Below are positions 9,795 to 19,387 of a stretch of 64,000 bases of DNA, piece after piece. This DNA comes from Prionace glauca. Its lineage: Eukaryota > Chordata > Chondrichthyes > Carcharhiniformes > Carcharhinidae. The position numbers and the translations under genes were made by a program. Below the pieces are notes generated by a model. It ran no database searches. It was given only the letters and a program-made list of their open reading frames with translations, and was not told the DNA's origin. How positions within the stretch are numbered: the stretch's first letter is position 1; the number at the start of each line of letters is the position of its first letter. The stretch lies in the NCBI GenBank assembly GCA_037974335.1, contig CM075760.1:34543609-34607608 (forward strand), given 5' to 3'.

Positions 9795-10166
9795 CCTGAG
9801 GCTCTTGATCCTTAACTAGAACATTCTTTTGTATCCCTCTATCTCTAGTCTACTCATGTGCCTATCTAGGTAAGCCTTAAACAACTTTCGTGTGCCTGCC
9901 TCCACAACCTACTTGACAGTGCATTCCAGGCCCCCACAACCCTCTGTGTGAAAAACCTCCCTCTAACATCTGAATTATACCTCGCCCCTCTCACCTTAAG
10001 CCTGTGGCTACTCATGATTTTTGTATCCAACCTGGGAAAAAGCTTCCCACTGTTCAATCTACCTATACCCTTCATAATCTTATACACCTCTATTAGGTCT
10101 CCCCTCATTCTCCGTCTTTCGAGGGAGAACAGCCCCAATTTGCCCAATCTCTCCTCATAGCTAACA
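9795..10166 (-). mobile_element. CR1-like LINE 3' fragment
   Basis: The minus strand reads a C-terminal LINE frame (9866-10147; GLFSLERRRMRGDLIEVYKI). It resembles the copy at 37020-37385. It is 5'-truncated. Confidence 0.75.
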
Positions 10167-10257
10167 TGTGACTCTCAATTGCCCTTGGGCAGCAAGGGAT
10201 GGGCATTAAATGCTGGCCAGCCAGTGATGCCCATGTCCCTCGAATGAATAAAAAAAA
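10167..10257 (+). mobile_element. SINE type D, tail after nested insertion
   Basis: This continues the SINE at 8903-9117. GGGCATTAAATGCTGGCC leads into CGAATGAATAAAAAAA. Confidence 0.65.
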
Positions 10258-10589
10258 GCTATTCAAAGCCTTTAATGAATGATTCATTTATGTTGATTTT
10301 AGTTTGGTTTTTACAGTAAAAGTTTTAAAAATGATATCTTGTCCTTCAGTTTATTCCATTGAGTTTGTCTGGGGCTTTGTTTATTTTCAAGTTTATCAGT
10401 TTTTACAAGTATCATGGCAACAAAGATATGTCTTGTGTTGTTATATGGTACATCTTAGATATATTGTTTATGGTTCTGTCACAAAGTTTATGTTTAAGTC
10501 TAGTCTTGTGATCTAGCACTGTGGCTCTGTTACATTTTCAGTTATATACTCATTATAACACACAAGTCTGAGTATTGAATAGCTCAAAT
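10258..10589. other. AT-rich intron sequence
   Basis: No frame or repeat was recognised. It lies in the predicted intron of ZNF B. Confidence 0.35.
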
Positions 10590-10825
10590 CCATGCTGACA
10601 CTGTACAGAGAAACTCATTCACTCCTGTTCCTTCTTTATATCCCTGTTCCCCTGCAGTTTATTCCCTTTGATGCCCAGTTTCATTTTGAAATTGTTAATC
10701 ATCTCCTCTTCTACACCCTGTAGGCAGTGAGTCCCACTCAGTGCCTAAATAATTGTCTTCCTCACCGCAACTCTGTATTTCTCATCAAGTAATGTTACCC
10801 ATATTTTGTAGCCCATTAGATTTGG
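10590..10825 (-). mobile_element. CR1-like LINE relic
   Basis: A decayed minus-strand segment resembles the 3' coding end of CR1-like elements (CACCCTGTAGGCAGTGAGTC). The evidence is weak. Confidence 0.35.
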
Positions 10826-11098
10826 ACTTATTCTTTTCGAAGATTTTCAGGTCCCTTTGATTTGCACAGGAAGCAGTGAACATGGATCTGTCCATTAGGA
10901 TGAATGGGTACCAGTGGGAGAATTGGGAGAGTGAATATTAGGTACAACAGAGTAAGAATGGAGGGAGAGCGTGTGGGATGGAGATTTACAGCTTTTGGAA
11001 AATGAGAGAGGACGTGATATTCCATAGAAACTAGAATTGTCTGTTCTGAATTTCTATCCTGAAAAGACAATGATGAATTTTGTAAACTATTTTTACAG

Positions 11099-11287
11099 AA
11101 TATTAAAAGGAGAATATTTGCAGAGAGACATCGCAAACTAAATGAACATCATTTAAACATCAAGATCTGACTTTTAATCAATCCATCAGATGCTGAATAT
11201 CATTGACCTTTGAATGTGGAAGGAGAAATGTTTTCTGTTCTGTACTTAGGAAAAGATTTTAAACATCAGTGTGATTGGAAAAGCACA

Positions 11288-11320
<33 letters not shown>

Positions 11321-11459
11321 GAGTGAGAGCATTCCATTGAACTGACTGTGGAAAGAACTTTAACCAATTACACAGCCTGAAAAAGTGCAGTTCACAATGG
11401 GGAGGAACCGTACACACGTTGTGTCTGTGGCCAACTGAGGGCACAAGGACACTGACACC
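11099..11459 (+). other. ZNF B terminal-exon 5' part
   Basis: The acceptor TTTTTACAG ends at 11098. It is preceded by GAATTTCTATCCTG, as in H (48015) and I (50558). The part before the ATG has finger relics (GGAAAGAACTTTAACCAATT) and a CA microsatellite. Confidence 0.65.
11284..11318 (+). repeat. (CA)n microsatellite
   Basis: About fifteen CA units lie inside the 5' part of the ZNF B terminal exon. Confidence 0.95.
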
Positions 11460-11813
11460 ATGGAGAAACCATGGAAATGTAGGGATTGCGGGAAGAGATT
11501 TTGGTTCCCGTCTGCATTGGAAACTCATCGACGCATTCACACTGGAGAGAGAGCATTTAGCTGCTGTGGAAGAGAATTCAGTGATTCATCAACCCTGAGG
11601 AAACATCGGCATGTTCACAGCGAGGACAGGCCATTCATCTGCTCTGAGTGTGGGAAGGGATTCAGGGATTCATCACATTTGCTGACGCACCAGCGAGTTC
11701 ACACTCGGGAGAGACCATTCAGAATTTTGAACTTTTACTTCAATCTTAAATTGCTGTCTTGTGTGAACTCTATGATTCAGTGTTTGAGAGGTTTCACTGA
11801 TTATCATATCTGA
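11460..11813 (+). pseudogene. ZNF B: internally deleted C2H2 gene
   Basis: The frame starts at the family ATG ([18 protein letters not shown]) after ACACC. Finger 1 is whole. Finger 2 has lost two residues (FSCCGREF instead of FSCxxCGxEF), which removes the Cys pair spacing. Finger 3 is whole. After the next linker (HTRERPFR, near 11721) the frame passes straight into sequence that matches the 3' untranslated region of paralogues H and I (ACTTCAATCTTAAATTG; compare 50050 and 51915) and reads 30 more unrelated residues to a stop at 11811. The simplest reading is a deletion that joined finger 4 to the 3' UTR and removed most of the array. It pairs with promoter donor 7990 through a 3.1-kb intron. 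A two- or three-finger product is possible but unlikely to be useful. Confidence 0.75.
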
Positions 11814-11827
11814 TTCGAAAGTGCTGA

Positions 11828-13100
11828 TGCTTTGAATGCAATATTTCCAAATTTGCAGATGATGCTAAGCTGGGTGGCTGTGTGTGCTGTGAGGAAGATG
11901 CCAAGAGGCTGCAGGGTGACTTTGACAGGCTGACTGAGTGGACAGATACTTGACAAATGCAATGTAATGAGGATAAATGTGAAGTTATCCATTTTGGTGG
12001 TTAAAAATAAGAAGGAAGATTATTATCTGAATGGTGGCCGTTTAGAGGAAAAGGGGAAGTGCAACGTGAGCTGGATGTCATGATGGGACAATCACTGAAG
12101 GTTGGCATGCAGGTACAGCAGCTGGTGAGGAAAACTAATTGTGGGCGGCACAGTGACACAGTGGTTAGCACTGCTGCCTCACAACGCCAGGGACCCGGAT
12201 TTGATTCCCAGTTTGGGTCACTATCTGTGTGGACTCTGCACGTTCTCCCTGTGTCTGCATGGGTTTCCTCCAGGTGCTCCGGTTTCCTCCCACAGTCCAA
12301 AGATGTGCAGGTTAGGTGGATTGGCTATGCTAAATTCTCCCTCAGTGTACCCAAACAGACGCCGAAATGTGGTAACTAGGGGATTTTCACAGTAACTTCA
12401 TTGCAGTGTGAATGTAAACCTACTTGTGACTAATAAATAAACTTGACTTTACTAATGGCATCCTGGCCTTCATATCAAGAAGATTTGAGTATAGGAGTAA
12501 AGATGTCTTGCTCCAGTTTGACAGAGTTTGGTGAGGCCACACCTTGAGTATTGTGTGCGGTTTTGGCCTCCTAGTCTGAGGCAGGACATTCTTGCTATTG
12601 AGGGAGTCCAGCTAAGGTTCACCAGACTGATTCCTGGAATGGCAGGACTGATATGAAGAGAGACTGGAACCACTGGGCTTGTGTTCACTGGGATTCAGAA
12701 GAATGAGAGGGGATCTCATTGACACATATAAAATCCTGATGGGACTGGACAGGCTAGATGCAGGAAAACTGTTCCTGATATTGGGGAAGTCCAGAACTAG
12801 TGGTCACAATCTAAGAATAAGGGGGTAAGCAATTCAGGACTGAGATGAGGAAGAACTTCTTCACTCAGAGAATTGCGAATCTGTGATATTCTCTACCACA
12901 GAAAGCTGTTTAGGGCCAGTTCATTAAATATGTTCAAGAGGAAGCTGGATGTGGTCCTTGTGGCTAAAGGGATCAAGGCATTTGGAGGGAAACAGATGTG
13001 CGATACTGAAAGTGCATGATCAGCCATGGTCATTTTGAATGGTGGTGGAGGCTGAATTGGCCAAACAGTCCACTCCTGCACTATTTTCTGTGTTTCTATT
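11828..13100 (+). mobile_element. CR1-like LINE (second family), decayed, split by a SINE
   Basis: The plus strand carries RT C-terminal blocks: TTTGCAGATGATGCTAAGCT (the FADDA-type box) near 11860, then the CTGGAATGGCAGGACTGA, AATGAGAGGGGATCTCATTG and AACTTCTTCACTCAGAG blocks, ending TTTTCTGTGTTTCTATT. Many stops are present. A type-A SINE splits it at 12143-12452. Confidence 0.8.
12143..12452 (+). mobile_element. SINE type A in the CR1-like LINE
   Basis: This is one of the best-preserved type-A copies: head GTGGTTAGCACTGCTGCC, body, and tail TAATAAATAAACTTGAC. ACTAAT on both sides may be the target duplication. Confidence 0.9.
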
Positions 13101-13673
13101 AATCCTGGCTGAGAATTCTTATTGACTTACACATTACATACAGTGACACCTCCATTGTCCACCAGAAAGAAGTGAAGTGGGAATTGATAGAGAATCAAGA
13201 GTCTCCAAATGTTACCTCTCCTGTCTGGTGGAGAAATCCCCTCAGCACAGCATTTTAATCTAAGATCCCTCGTGATAGCAGGAAGTGATAATTACTCTGA
13301 TAACTTATGTAGTTTGCTATAAATTGGAGACCAAATGCTGGAAGAAGCATTACATTTTACTGACAAGCTCACCAGTGTCATATTCTTCTCCATCTGTGTG
13401 GCAATCAGAGTGCCAAACTGCCCTATTTCACCATCTGTGATATAGGCAGGACCTTGGTGTGACATCACCATCTTTGATACAGGCAGAATAAACTGTTGAG
13501 GATGCTGCCATCTTTTAATTAGAAAGGTTACACTTGTGAGCAATGTCACCATCTTTAATATAGGCAGAATGGCCCTGTGTGGACATCACTGCCATTCTGG
13601 GATAGTGAAGAGTTGGCACAGTCTTTTGCTTCATTCAAGACCAATCCACTCAGAATTAGCTGTCCCATTGATA
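13101..13673. repeat. spacer with diverged CACCATCTTT repeats
   Basis: A loose motif, CACCATCTTTGATACAGGCAGAA, recurs about four times between 13425 and 13575. Otherwise the sequence is unassigned. Confidence 0.4.
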
Positions 13674-13897
13674 CATTGACACAGCAGTTAGCACTGATGC
13701 CTCATAGCGCCAGGGACCCCAGTTCGATTCCTGGCTTAGGTCACTGTCTGTGTGAAGTCTGCATGTTCTTCCCGTGTCTGCATGGGTTTCCTTCGTGTGC
13801 TCTGGTTTTCTCCACAGTCCGAAAGACGTGCTGGTCCAGGAATCGAACCCAGGTCTCTGGAGCTGTAAGCAGCAGTGCTAACCTGTGCTGCCTGTGC
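13674..13897. mobile_element. two SINE type A heads in inverted orientation
   Basis: A plus-strand head and body (13674-13834) abut a minus-strand head (13836-13897; TCGAACCCAGGTCTCTGG then CAGCAGTGCTAACC). Together they form an imperfect inverted repeat. Confidence 0.7.
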
Positions 13898-14690
13898 AGT
13901 CCAATGCTTCTCTAAAAGATGAGGCTTTGAGCTTTCCAATACCACTCTGAGCGTACAATGCTAGAGAAAATCAAATATACGTTTTTTGAATCAACTTTTT
14001 CTGTTTTTCATTTATTATGCAGCAATCATTTTTGAGAAACATCAGTCACTATTAACAATAGACATATACTCTGGTCAATTGCACTGCACCCCCTGACATC
14101 ATGGGATTTCATTGGTCCATAGGACTCAGATGCTTCCTCCCACTGTAACTGGTGCTTCTTCCTCTATTGCCTAGCAACCCCGATGCTTAGCTACAAAGGT
14201 CAGAGTTAATGTACCCACCAACTCTTGATTGCATCAATGGCTGAGCCAGACAATTTTGTCACATCTAAGATGACCTGCCATATCAAGGCAGTTAGAATTA
14301 CCATTATTCATAATGTAACTGTGAGGAATCTTATTACTGTAACTTCTGCTGATAAGAATAACCTTATTCTGTGTTTCTATTGTTTTGAAACAATGTGGTT
14401 TGTCTCTATATGCCTTACGCATCAGACATCACAGTAACCTGCTTTTGGCTAAAAGTGTACAGATTTTAAACCTAAAGCTGCAAACATTTTAAAGTTCAAA
14501 ATATATACTTAAATCATAGACATTTGTTCAAATCTTATCCTTAATTCAATCTCTTACAATGTCTCATACTGTAGAGTCTCAGTTAAACTGTGAGTCTGAT
14601 CTGAGGTCATTCAATTCTGGTCGTTCATTAGTGTTTCCAACCCCAATATATTTAATATATCTCCAACCTACTGTGAATTTTTCTCTAACA
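13898..14690. other. unassigned spacer with X-box-like site
   Basis: No gene was found. ATTGCCTAGCAACC at 14165-14178 resembles an RFX X-box, and a CATTGGTCC (CCAAT) motif lies about 50 bp upstream. Confidence 0.35.
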
Positions 14691-14810
14691 ATTGGCCACA
14701 CTAAATTCAAATGTACCTGAAGAGGTATCAAAGTGTGGCAAGTAGGGGACTTTCACAGTAACTTCATTGCAGTGTTAATGTGAGCTTAGATGTGACATAG
14801 GTAAATAAAC
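14691..14810 (+). mobile_element. SINE type A, tail half
   Basis: The body end and type-A tail (TTCATTGCAGTGTTAATG, then GTAAATAAAC) are present. There is no head. Confidence 0.7.
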
Positions 14811-14930
14811 TTTTAAAAATAAAACTTTAAAACTGATTGGAATGATCACTGAAGCTAAATTGGACTGATTGCAACCTCCACTTCCTATTTGTTGCAAAGT
14901 TGTACACCCAAACTCCCATGTCCCCATTAG

Positions 14931-15025
14931 AGCCACGACAGATCAGCCATGATCTTATTGAATGGCAGGGCAGGCTCGAAGGGCTAGATGGCCTACTCCT
15001 GCTCCTATTTCTTATGTTCTTATGA
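14931..15025 (+). mobile_element. family-alpha LINE 3' tail
   Basis: These 95 bp match the 3' end at 48826-48917, ending CTTATGTTCTTATG. The copy is severely 5'-truncated. Confidence 0.85.
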
Positions 15026-15029
15026 CTAA

Positions 15030-15285
15030 TCTCCTCCCACCTCCATAATGTTCATCCATCTCTGCCTCAGCTGTATTGTTGATGCCCTCATTGTGTATCC
15101 ATTATCAGCATATCATCCAGAACTCTAGTGCCTATATCTGAACTTGCAGAAGTTTTGTTCACTCTTTTGTTCGCTGATCTATATTGGCCATTGGTAAAGC
15201 AATGCCTCCATTTTAAAATTCTCACTCTGGTGTTTAATCCCTGCATACCTCTGTAGATTCCTCTATTACTTCCACCTTCCCGGTT
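15030..15285 (+). mobile_element. LINE family E relic
   Basis: This is a decayed match to 37925-38425 (AAAATTCTCACTCTGGTGTTT against the AAATTACTCATCCTTGTTCT block). Confidence 0.4.
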
Positions 15286-15329
15286 TCCCGTGTTCCTTCA
15301 GTTCAGGAGGTGAACATTTGAGGATTGAA

Positions 15330-15575
15330 GCTGTTCTGTGGTCAAATGGGGAAAAAAGATTGTAAGTTCCCTGGTTCAGTTCCACACAGTAACCATTTAA
15401 AAGGATGGAGTCATTGGCTAGAGAACTGTGTCTGACACAGAATATAAAAGCTTCACTCTTCCCAGTGTTTGATTTGAGATTTCTATTATTCAGGAAATGT
15501 GTCAGACGCTCAGTGTGAGAATTCAGTCAGTGGAGAGGGTCAGGAGAAGTCATGTTGAGGAAGGGCTGGCTGTCA
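15330..15575 (+). repeat. interspersed repeat F
   Basis: The run GGATGGAGTCATTGGCTAGA through TTCAGTCAGTGGAGAGGGTC matches a repeat also found at 34240-34500 and 61441-61595 on the other strand. The class is unknown. Confidence 0.45.
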
Positions 15576-15773
15576 AACCCACTTCACTGATGGAGATTCT
15601 GAACACCTCCTTCTTTAGCTCAGTAAAATTTGTTTAATGTTGCACATCTGTGATACCCCTCTGGAGATTTTCTTTCTCTCTTTAATTCTATTGTTGAGGG
15701 TTCTATGTGGATGGTTCCTGTGTGGGAGGTGGATTTTACTGTTCCTGCCCACTGAATGAACTCGTCAGAACCA

Positions 15774-15790
15774 GGAAATGAAAGTGAAAG
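15774..15790 (+). promoter_or_regulatory. ISRE-like interferon response element
   Basis: GGAAATGAAAGTGAAAG contains GAAAGTGAAAG, which fits the ISRE/IRF core GAAANNGAAA, with a further GAAA just upstream. It lies about 110 bp before a strong splice donor (15898) that could serve the BTB-BACK gene. Function is inferred. Confidence 0.55.
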
Positions 15791-15799
15791 CACGGAGTA

Positions 15800-15897
15800 A
15801 AGATTCCTGCCGGCTCTGATATCGAGTGTCGCTCATTCGAACGTTTAAATTATTGCTGAGAAATCAATACTTTACTGTAACATTTTCTGCAATACAG
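15800..15897 (+). other. candidate noncoding exon 1 of the BTB-BACK gene
   Basis: AATACAG followed by GTAAGG at 15898 is a close match to the splice donor consensus. The next clear acceptor on this strand that opens a gene is at 19386-19387, and the exon there begins with the ATG itself. The transcription start is not visible; GTTTAAATTATTG near 15843 is the only TATA-like stretch. Confidence 0.4.
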
Positions 15898-16309
15898 GTA
15901 AGGAGCGGGAGAAATAGAGAGAGTGGAAGACACATAGATAGAGAGGTAAAAACTGCTCTATGAACGGTCATCTAGACTCGAAATGTTGGCTCGCAGAGTC
16001 GCTGAGCAGAAACTGATGTCAGACTTTTTACAGAAACTGATAGCCAAGTTCCGCACACATGAGGACGGTCTCAACAGGGATCTTGGGTTCATGTCGCACT
16101 ATCTGTAACCCCCGTGACTTGCCTGGGTTTGCAAAACCTCACTTACTGTACTGTCTGGAGACAATACACATCTTTTTAACCTCTTTCATTCACTTTGTCA
16201 GCATCTTTAAGACTTGAATAGCAGGTTAGTTGTAAAGACTTTCATTCTAATCAGTAATCTGTAAACTGTCTGTGCTTTATATGCTCTGTCTGAGGCTAGA
16301 ACTCTCCTT

Positions 16310-16399
16310 TCACCTGACGAAGGGCAAACCCGAAAGCTTGCGAGTTTACTACAAATAGATTGGCTGGACTTAAACCTGGTGTTGTCAGACTTCTTACTC
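16310..16399 (+). repeat. unclassified repeat U2
   Basis: CCTGACGAAGGGCAAACCCG, CGAAAGCTTGCGAG and the ending AACCTGGTGTTGTCAGACTT recur at 39400-39493 and, inverted, near 45400-45470. Confidence 0.6.
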
Positions 16400-16405
16400 T
16401 ATTCT

Positions 16406-16468
16406 CTCTACACAGATACTGTTAGATCTGCTGAGATTTTTCACCAATTTCTGTTTTTGTTTTCAGGG
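16406..16468 (+). repeat. repeat U1 copy
   Basis: GATCTGCTGAGATTTTTCACC followed by TTTCTGTTTTTGTTTTCAG is the U1 core in the opposite orientation to 8066. Confidence 0.55.
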
Positions 16469-16474
16469 ATAGAG

Positions 16475-16700
16475 ACAGCTGCAGGTACCACGAGAGACAG
16501 AAAAGAGAGGGGGGAAAGACACTAAGACGGAAGTAGAGGTAGAAAGAGAGGGAGGGACCTAGAAAGAGAGAGAGAGAGTGAAGGAGAGAGGGAACGACAG
16601 TGAGATGGAATTAGAGATAGAAAGAGAGGGAGAGTCAGAGAAAGAGAGATGGGAAGAGAGGTAGAGACATAAAGTACTTGAGAGACAGAGAGATACACTC
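16475..16700 (+). repeat. purine-rich (GA)n low-complexity tract
   Basis: Irregular GAGAGA and GAAAGAGAGGG units fill the segment. The serine/leucine-rich frames on the opposite strand are composition artefacts. Confidence 0.85.
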
Positions 16701-16784
16701 TTCCACCTTCTGTCAGGAAAAAGAGACAAAAGTCTGAGATCATGTACCAGCCAACTCAAGAACAGTTGCTGCCATCAGACTTTT

Positions 16785-17572
16785 AGGAACATAAGAACTA
16801 GGAGCAGGAATAGGACATCAGGCCCCTCGAGCCTGTTCTGCCATTCAGTAAGATCATTTTGTGGACTCAGCTCCACTTACCTGCCCACTCACCATAACCC
16901 TTAATTCCTTTACTGTTCAAAAATCTATCTATCCTTGCCTTAAAAACATTCAATGAGGTAACCTCAATTGCTTCACAGAGCAGGGAATTCCACAGATACA
17001 CAGTCCTTTGGGTGAAGAAGTTCCTCCTCAACTTAGTCCTAAATCTGCTCCCCCTTATTTTGAGGCCATACCCCCTAGTTCTAGTTTCACCCACCAGTGG
17101 AAACAACTTACCTGCTTCTATTTTATCTATTACTTCATTATCTTAAATGTTTCTTTAAGATCTCCCCTTATTCTTCTAAATTCCAATGAGTATAACTCCA
17201 GTCCAGTCAGTCTCTCCTCATAAGCCAACCCTCTTAACTCTGGAATCAATCTGGTGAATCTCCTCTGCACCCCCTCCAATTCCAGTACATCCTTTCTCAA
17301 GTAAGGAAAGCAAAACTGTACACAGTACTTTAAGTGTGGCCTCACCAGCACCATATTCAACTGTAACATAACCTCGCTATTTTTAAACTCTAGCAATAAA
17401 GGAAAAAGTTCCATTTGCCTTCGTAATCACCTGCTGCACTTGCAAATCAACTTTCTGTGATTCATGGACGAGGACACCCAGGCCCCTCTGCACAGCAGCA
17501 TGCTGCAATTTTTTATCATTTAAATGATAGCCCATTTTACTGTTATTGCTACCAAAATGGATGACGTCACAT
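16785..17572 (-). mobile_element. CR1-like LINE 3' part, older copy
   Basis: This is related to family alpha but clearly more diverged. Minus-strand frames 16867-17106 and 17130-17414 hold the KIRGSRFRTKLRRNFFTQRT and LEGVQRRFTRLIPELRGL blocks. Its 5' end is cut by the next copy, which starts at 17574. Confidence 0.8.
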
Positions 17573-17573
17573 T

Positions 17574-18505
17574 AAGAACATAAGAAGTAGGAACAGGAAT
17601 AGGCCATCTAGCCCTTCGAGCCTGCCCCGCCATTCAATAAGATCATGGCTGATCTGAAGTGGCTTAGTTCCACGTTCCCGCATTCTCCCCATAACCTTTA
17701 ATTCCCTTGTCTACTAAAAACTTATCTACCCGTGTCTTAAATATATTTAGCAAGGTAGCCTCCACCACTTCAACGGGCAGAGAATTCCAGAGATTCACCA
17801 CCCTTTGAGTGAAGATGTTCCTCCTCAACTCCATTCTAAACTGCGCCCCCCCCCCTTAATCTTGAGGCTGTGCCCCCTAGTCCTGCTGTCCTTTCTGAGC
17901 AGGAAGAATCTCTCTATCTCTACCCTATCCATCCCTTTCATTATCTTATACATCTCTATAAGATCCCCACTCATCCTTCTAAATTCCAACGAGTACAGAC
18001 CCAGTCTATTCAGCCTCTCTTCATAGTCCAACCCCCTCATCTCTGGTATCAGCCTAGTGAACCTCCTCTGCACTCCCTCCAAGGTCAAAATATCCTTGCG
18101 CAAGTGCGGCGACCAAAACCGCACACTGTACTCCAGCTGCGGCCTCACCAATGCCCTGTACAGCTGCAGCAAGACCTCCCTGTTTTTATATTCAATCCCC
18201 CTCGCTATGAAGGCCAGCATCCCATTCGCCTTCTTCTTCACCTGCTGCACCTGCAAGCTGGGTTTTTGTGACTCTTGCACAAGGACCCTCAAGTCCCTCT
18301 GCACCATAGCATGCTGCAGCTTTTCACCCTTTAAATAGTAATCCCTCCTACTATTATTCCTGCCAAAGTGGATAGCCTCACACTTGCTAACATTGTACTC
18401 CATCTGCCAGGTCCTCGCCCACTCGCTCAGCCTATCTAGATCCCTCTGCAGACTTTCCACCCCCTCCGCGCAATTTGCTTTTCCACTCATCTTTGTGTCA
18501 TTTAT
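17574..18505 (-). mobile_element. CR1-like LINE 3' part, younger copy
   Basis: The 3' tail at 17574 abuts the previous copy. Frame 17825-18565 carries the RT C-terminal region (LNRLGLYSLEFRRM). A run of Cs at 17845-17853 shifts the C-terminal frame. It ends just before the FADD box. Confidence 0.85.
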
Positions 18506-18541
18506 CAACATTGTACTCCATCTGCCAGGCCCTTGCCCACT
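18506..18541 (-). repeat. short internal duplication of the LINE
   Basis: ACATTGTACTCCATCTGCCA repeats the segment at 18389-18408 immediately beyond the LINE end. Confidence 0.6.
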
Positions 18542-18745
18542 TAGACTTTTGAATGGACCTATCATACATTAAGCTGACCTTTCTCTTCACCCTATCCGTG
18601 ACTGTATCACTATATTCTGCATTTTCTCTTTTCCTTGTCTCCTATGTTCTCTATAAACGGCACATTTTGTATAGCACACAAGAAACAATACTTCTCACTG
18701 TATAGCAGTGCATGTGACAATAATAAATCAAAATCAAAGGTCTGG
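18542..18745 (+). mobile_element. L2-like LINE 3' end
   Basis: AAGAAACAATACTTCTCACT followed by TGTGACAATAATAAATCAAA is the 3' terminus of the same family as 34577-37890, here on the plus strand. Confidence 0.7.
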
Positions 18746-18910
18746 ATCCTTAAATCTCTGTTCATCTATCCCTCATTTCCCACCATTCAGAATGGAGTTC
18801 CATCCATTAATATTTGTCCAATCATTTAACCTGTCAATGTCCCTTGGAAACTTTCTCCCATCTTCCAACCCCATCTACATTACTTATTTTACCACCAAAC
18901 ACAATATCTA
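18746..18910 (-). mobile_element. LINE relic, left segment
   Basis: This is a decayed minus-strand CR1-like segment. It seems to continue at 19185 after a SINE. Confidence 0.35.
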
Positions 18911-19184
18911 AAGTTTATTAGTCACAAGCAAGGCTTACATTAAGACTGAAATGAAGCTACTGTGAAATTCCCGCAGTTGCTACACTCCAGCACCTGATCG
19001 GGTCAATGCACCTAACCAGCATGTCTTTCAGAAAGTGGGAGGAAACCGGAACACCCAAAGGGATTCCACGCAGACATGGGGAGAACATGCAGTCTCCATT
19101 CAGACAGTGACCTAAGCTGTAATTGAAACTGGGTCCCTGGCGTTGTGAGGCAGCAGTGCTAACCACTGTGCCACCGTGCTGCCC
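18911..19184 (-). mobile_element. SINE type A
   Basis: This is a complete minus-strand copy: type-A tail at 18911 (AGTTTATTAGTCACAAGCAA) and head ending CCACTGTGCCACCGTGCTGCC. Confidence 0.85.
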
Positions 19185-19325
19185 ACCAATGTCATCAGCA
19201 AACTTAGTCTTTCACCTGACATGTTTATAAATGTAGTGAATAGTTGAGGCCTCAGTACAGATTCCTGGCAGAGGGGTAGCTTGAGGGGGTCCATCAGTCA
19301 CGTTCTGTTCTCCATTGGTATCCAT
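19185..19325 (-). mobile_element. LINE relic, right segment
   Basis: AATGTCATCAGCAAACTTAG is the reverse of a KFADD-type RT box, followed by a decayed GPQ-type region. It ends about 60 bp before the BTB-BACK exon. Confidence 0.45.
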
Positions 19326-19387
19326 TGTCTCAGCTCACTGTCTCCTTCCTCCTAATCATTTATTGACTGTTTGTATTTCACTGACAG

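Noticed and set aside
16522-16759. Ser/Leu-rich minus-strand frames resembling membrane proteins
   Set aside because: Produced by the GA-rich low-complexity tract.
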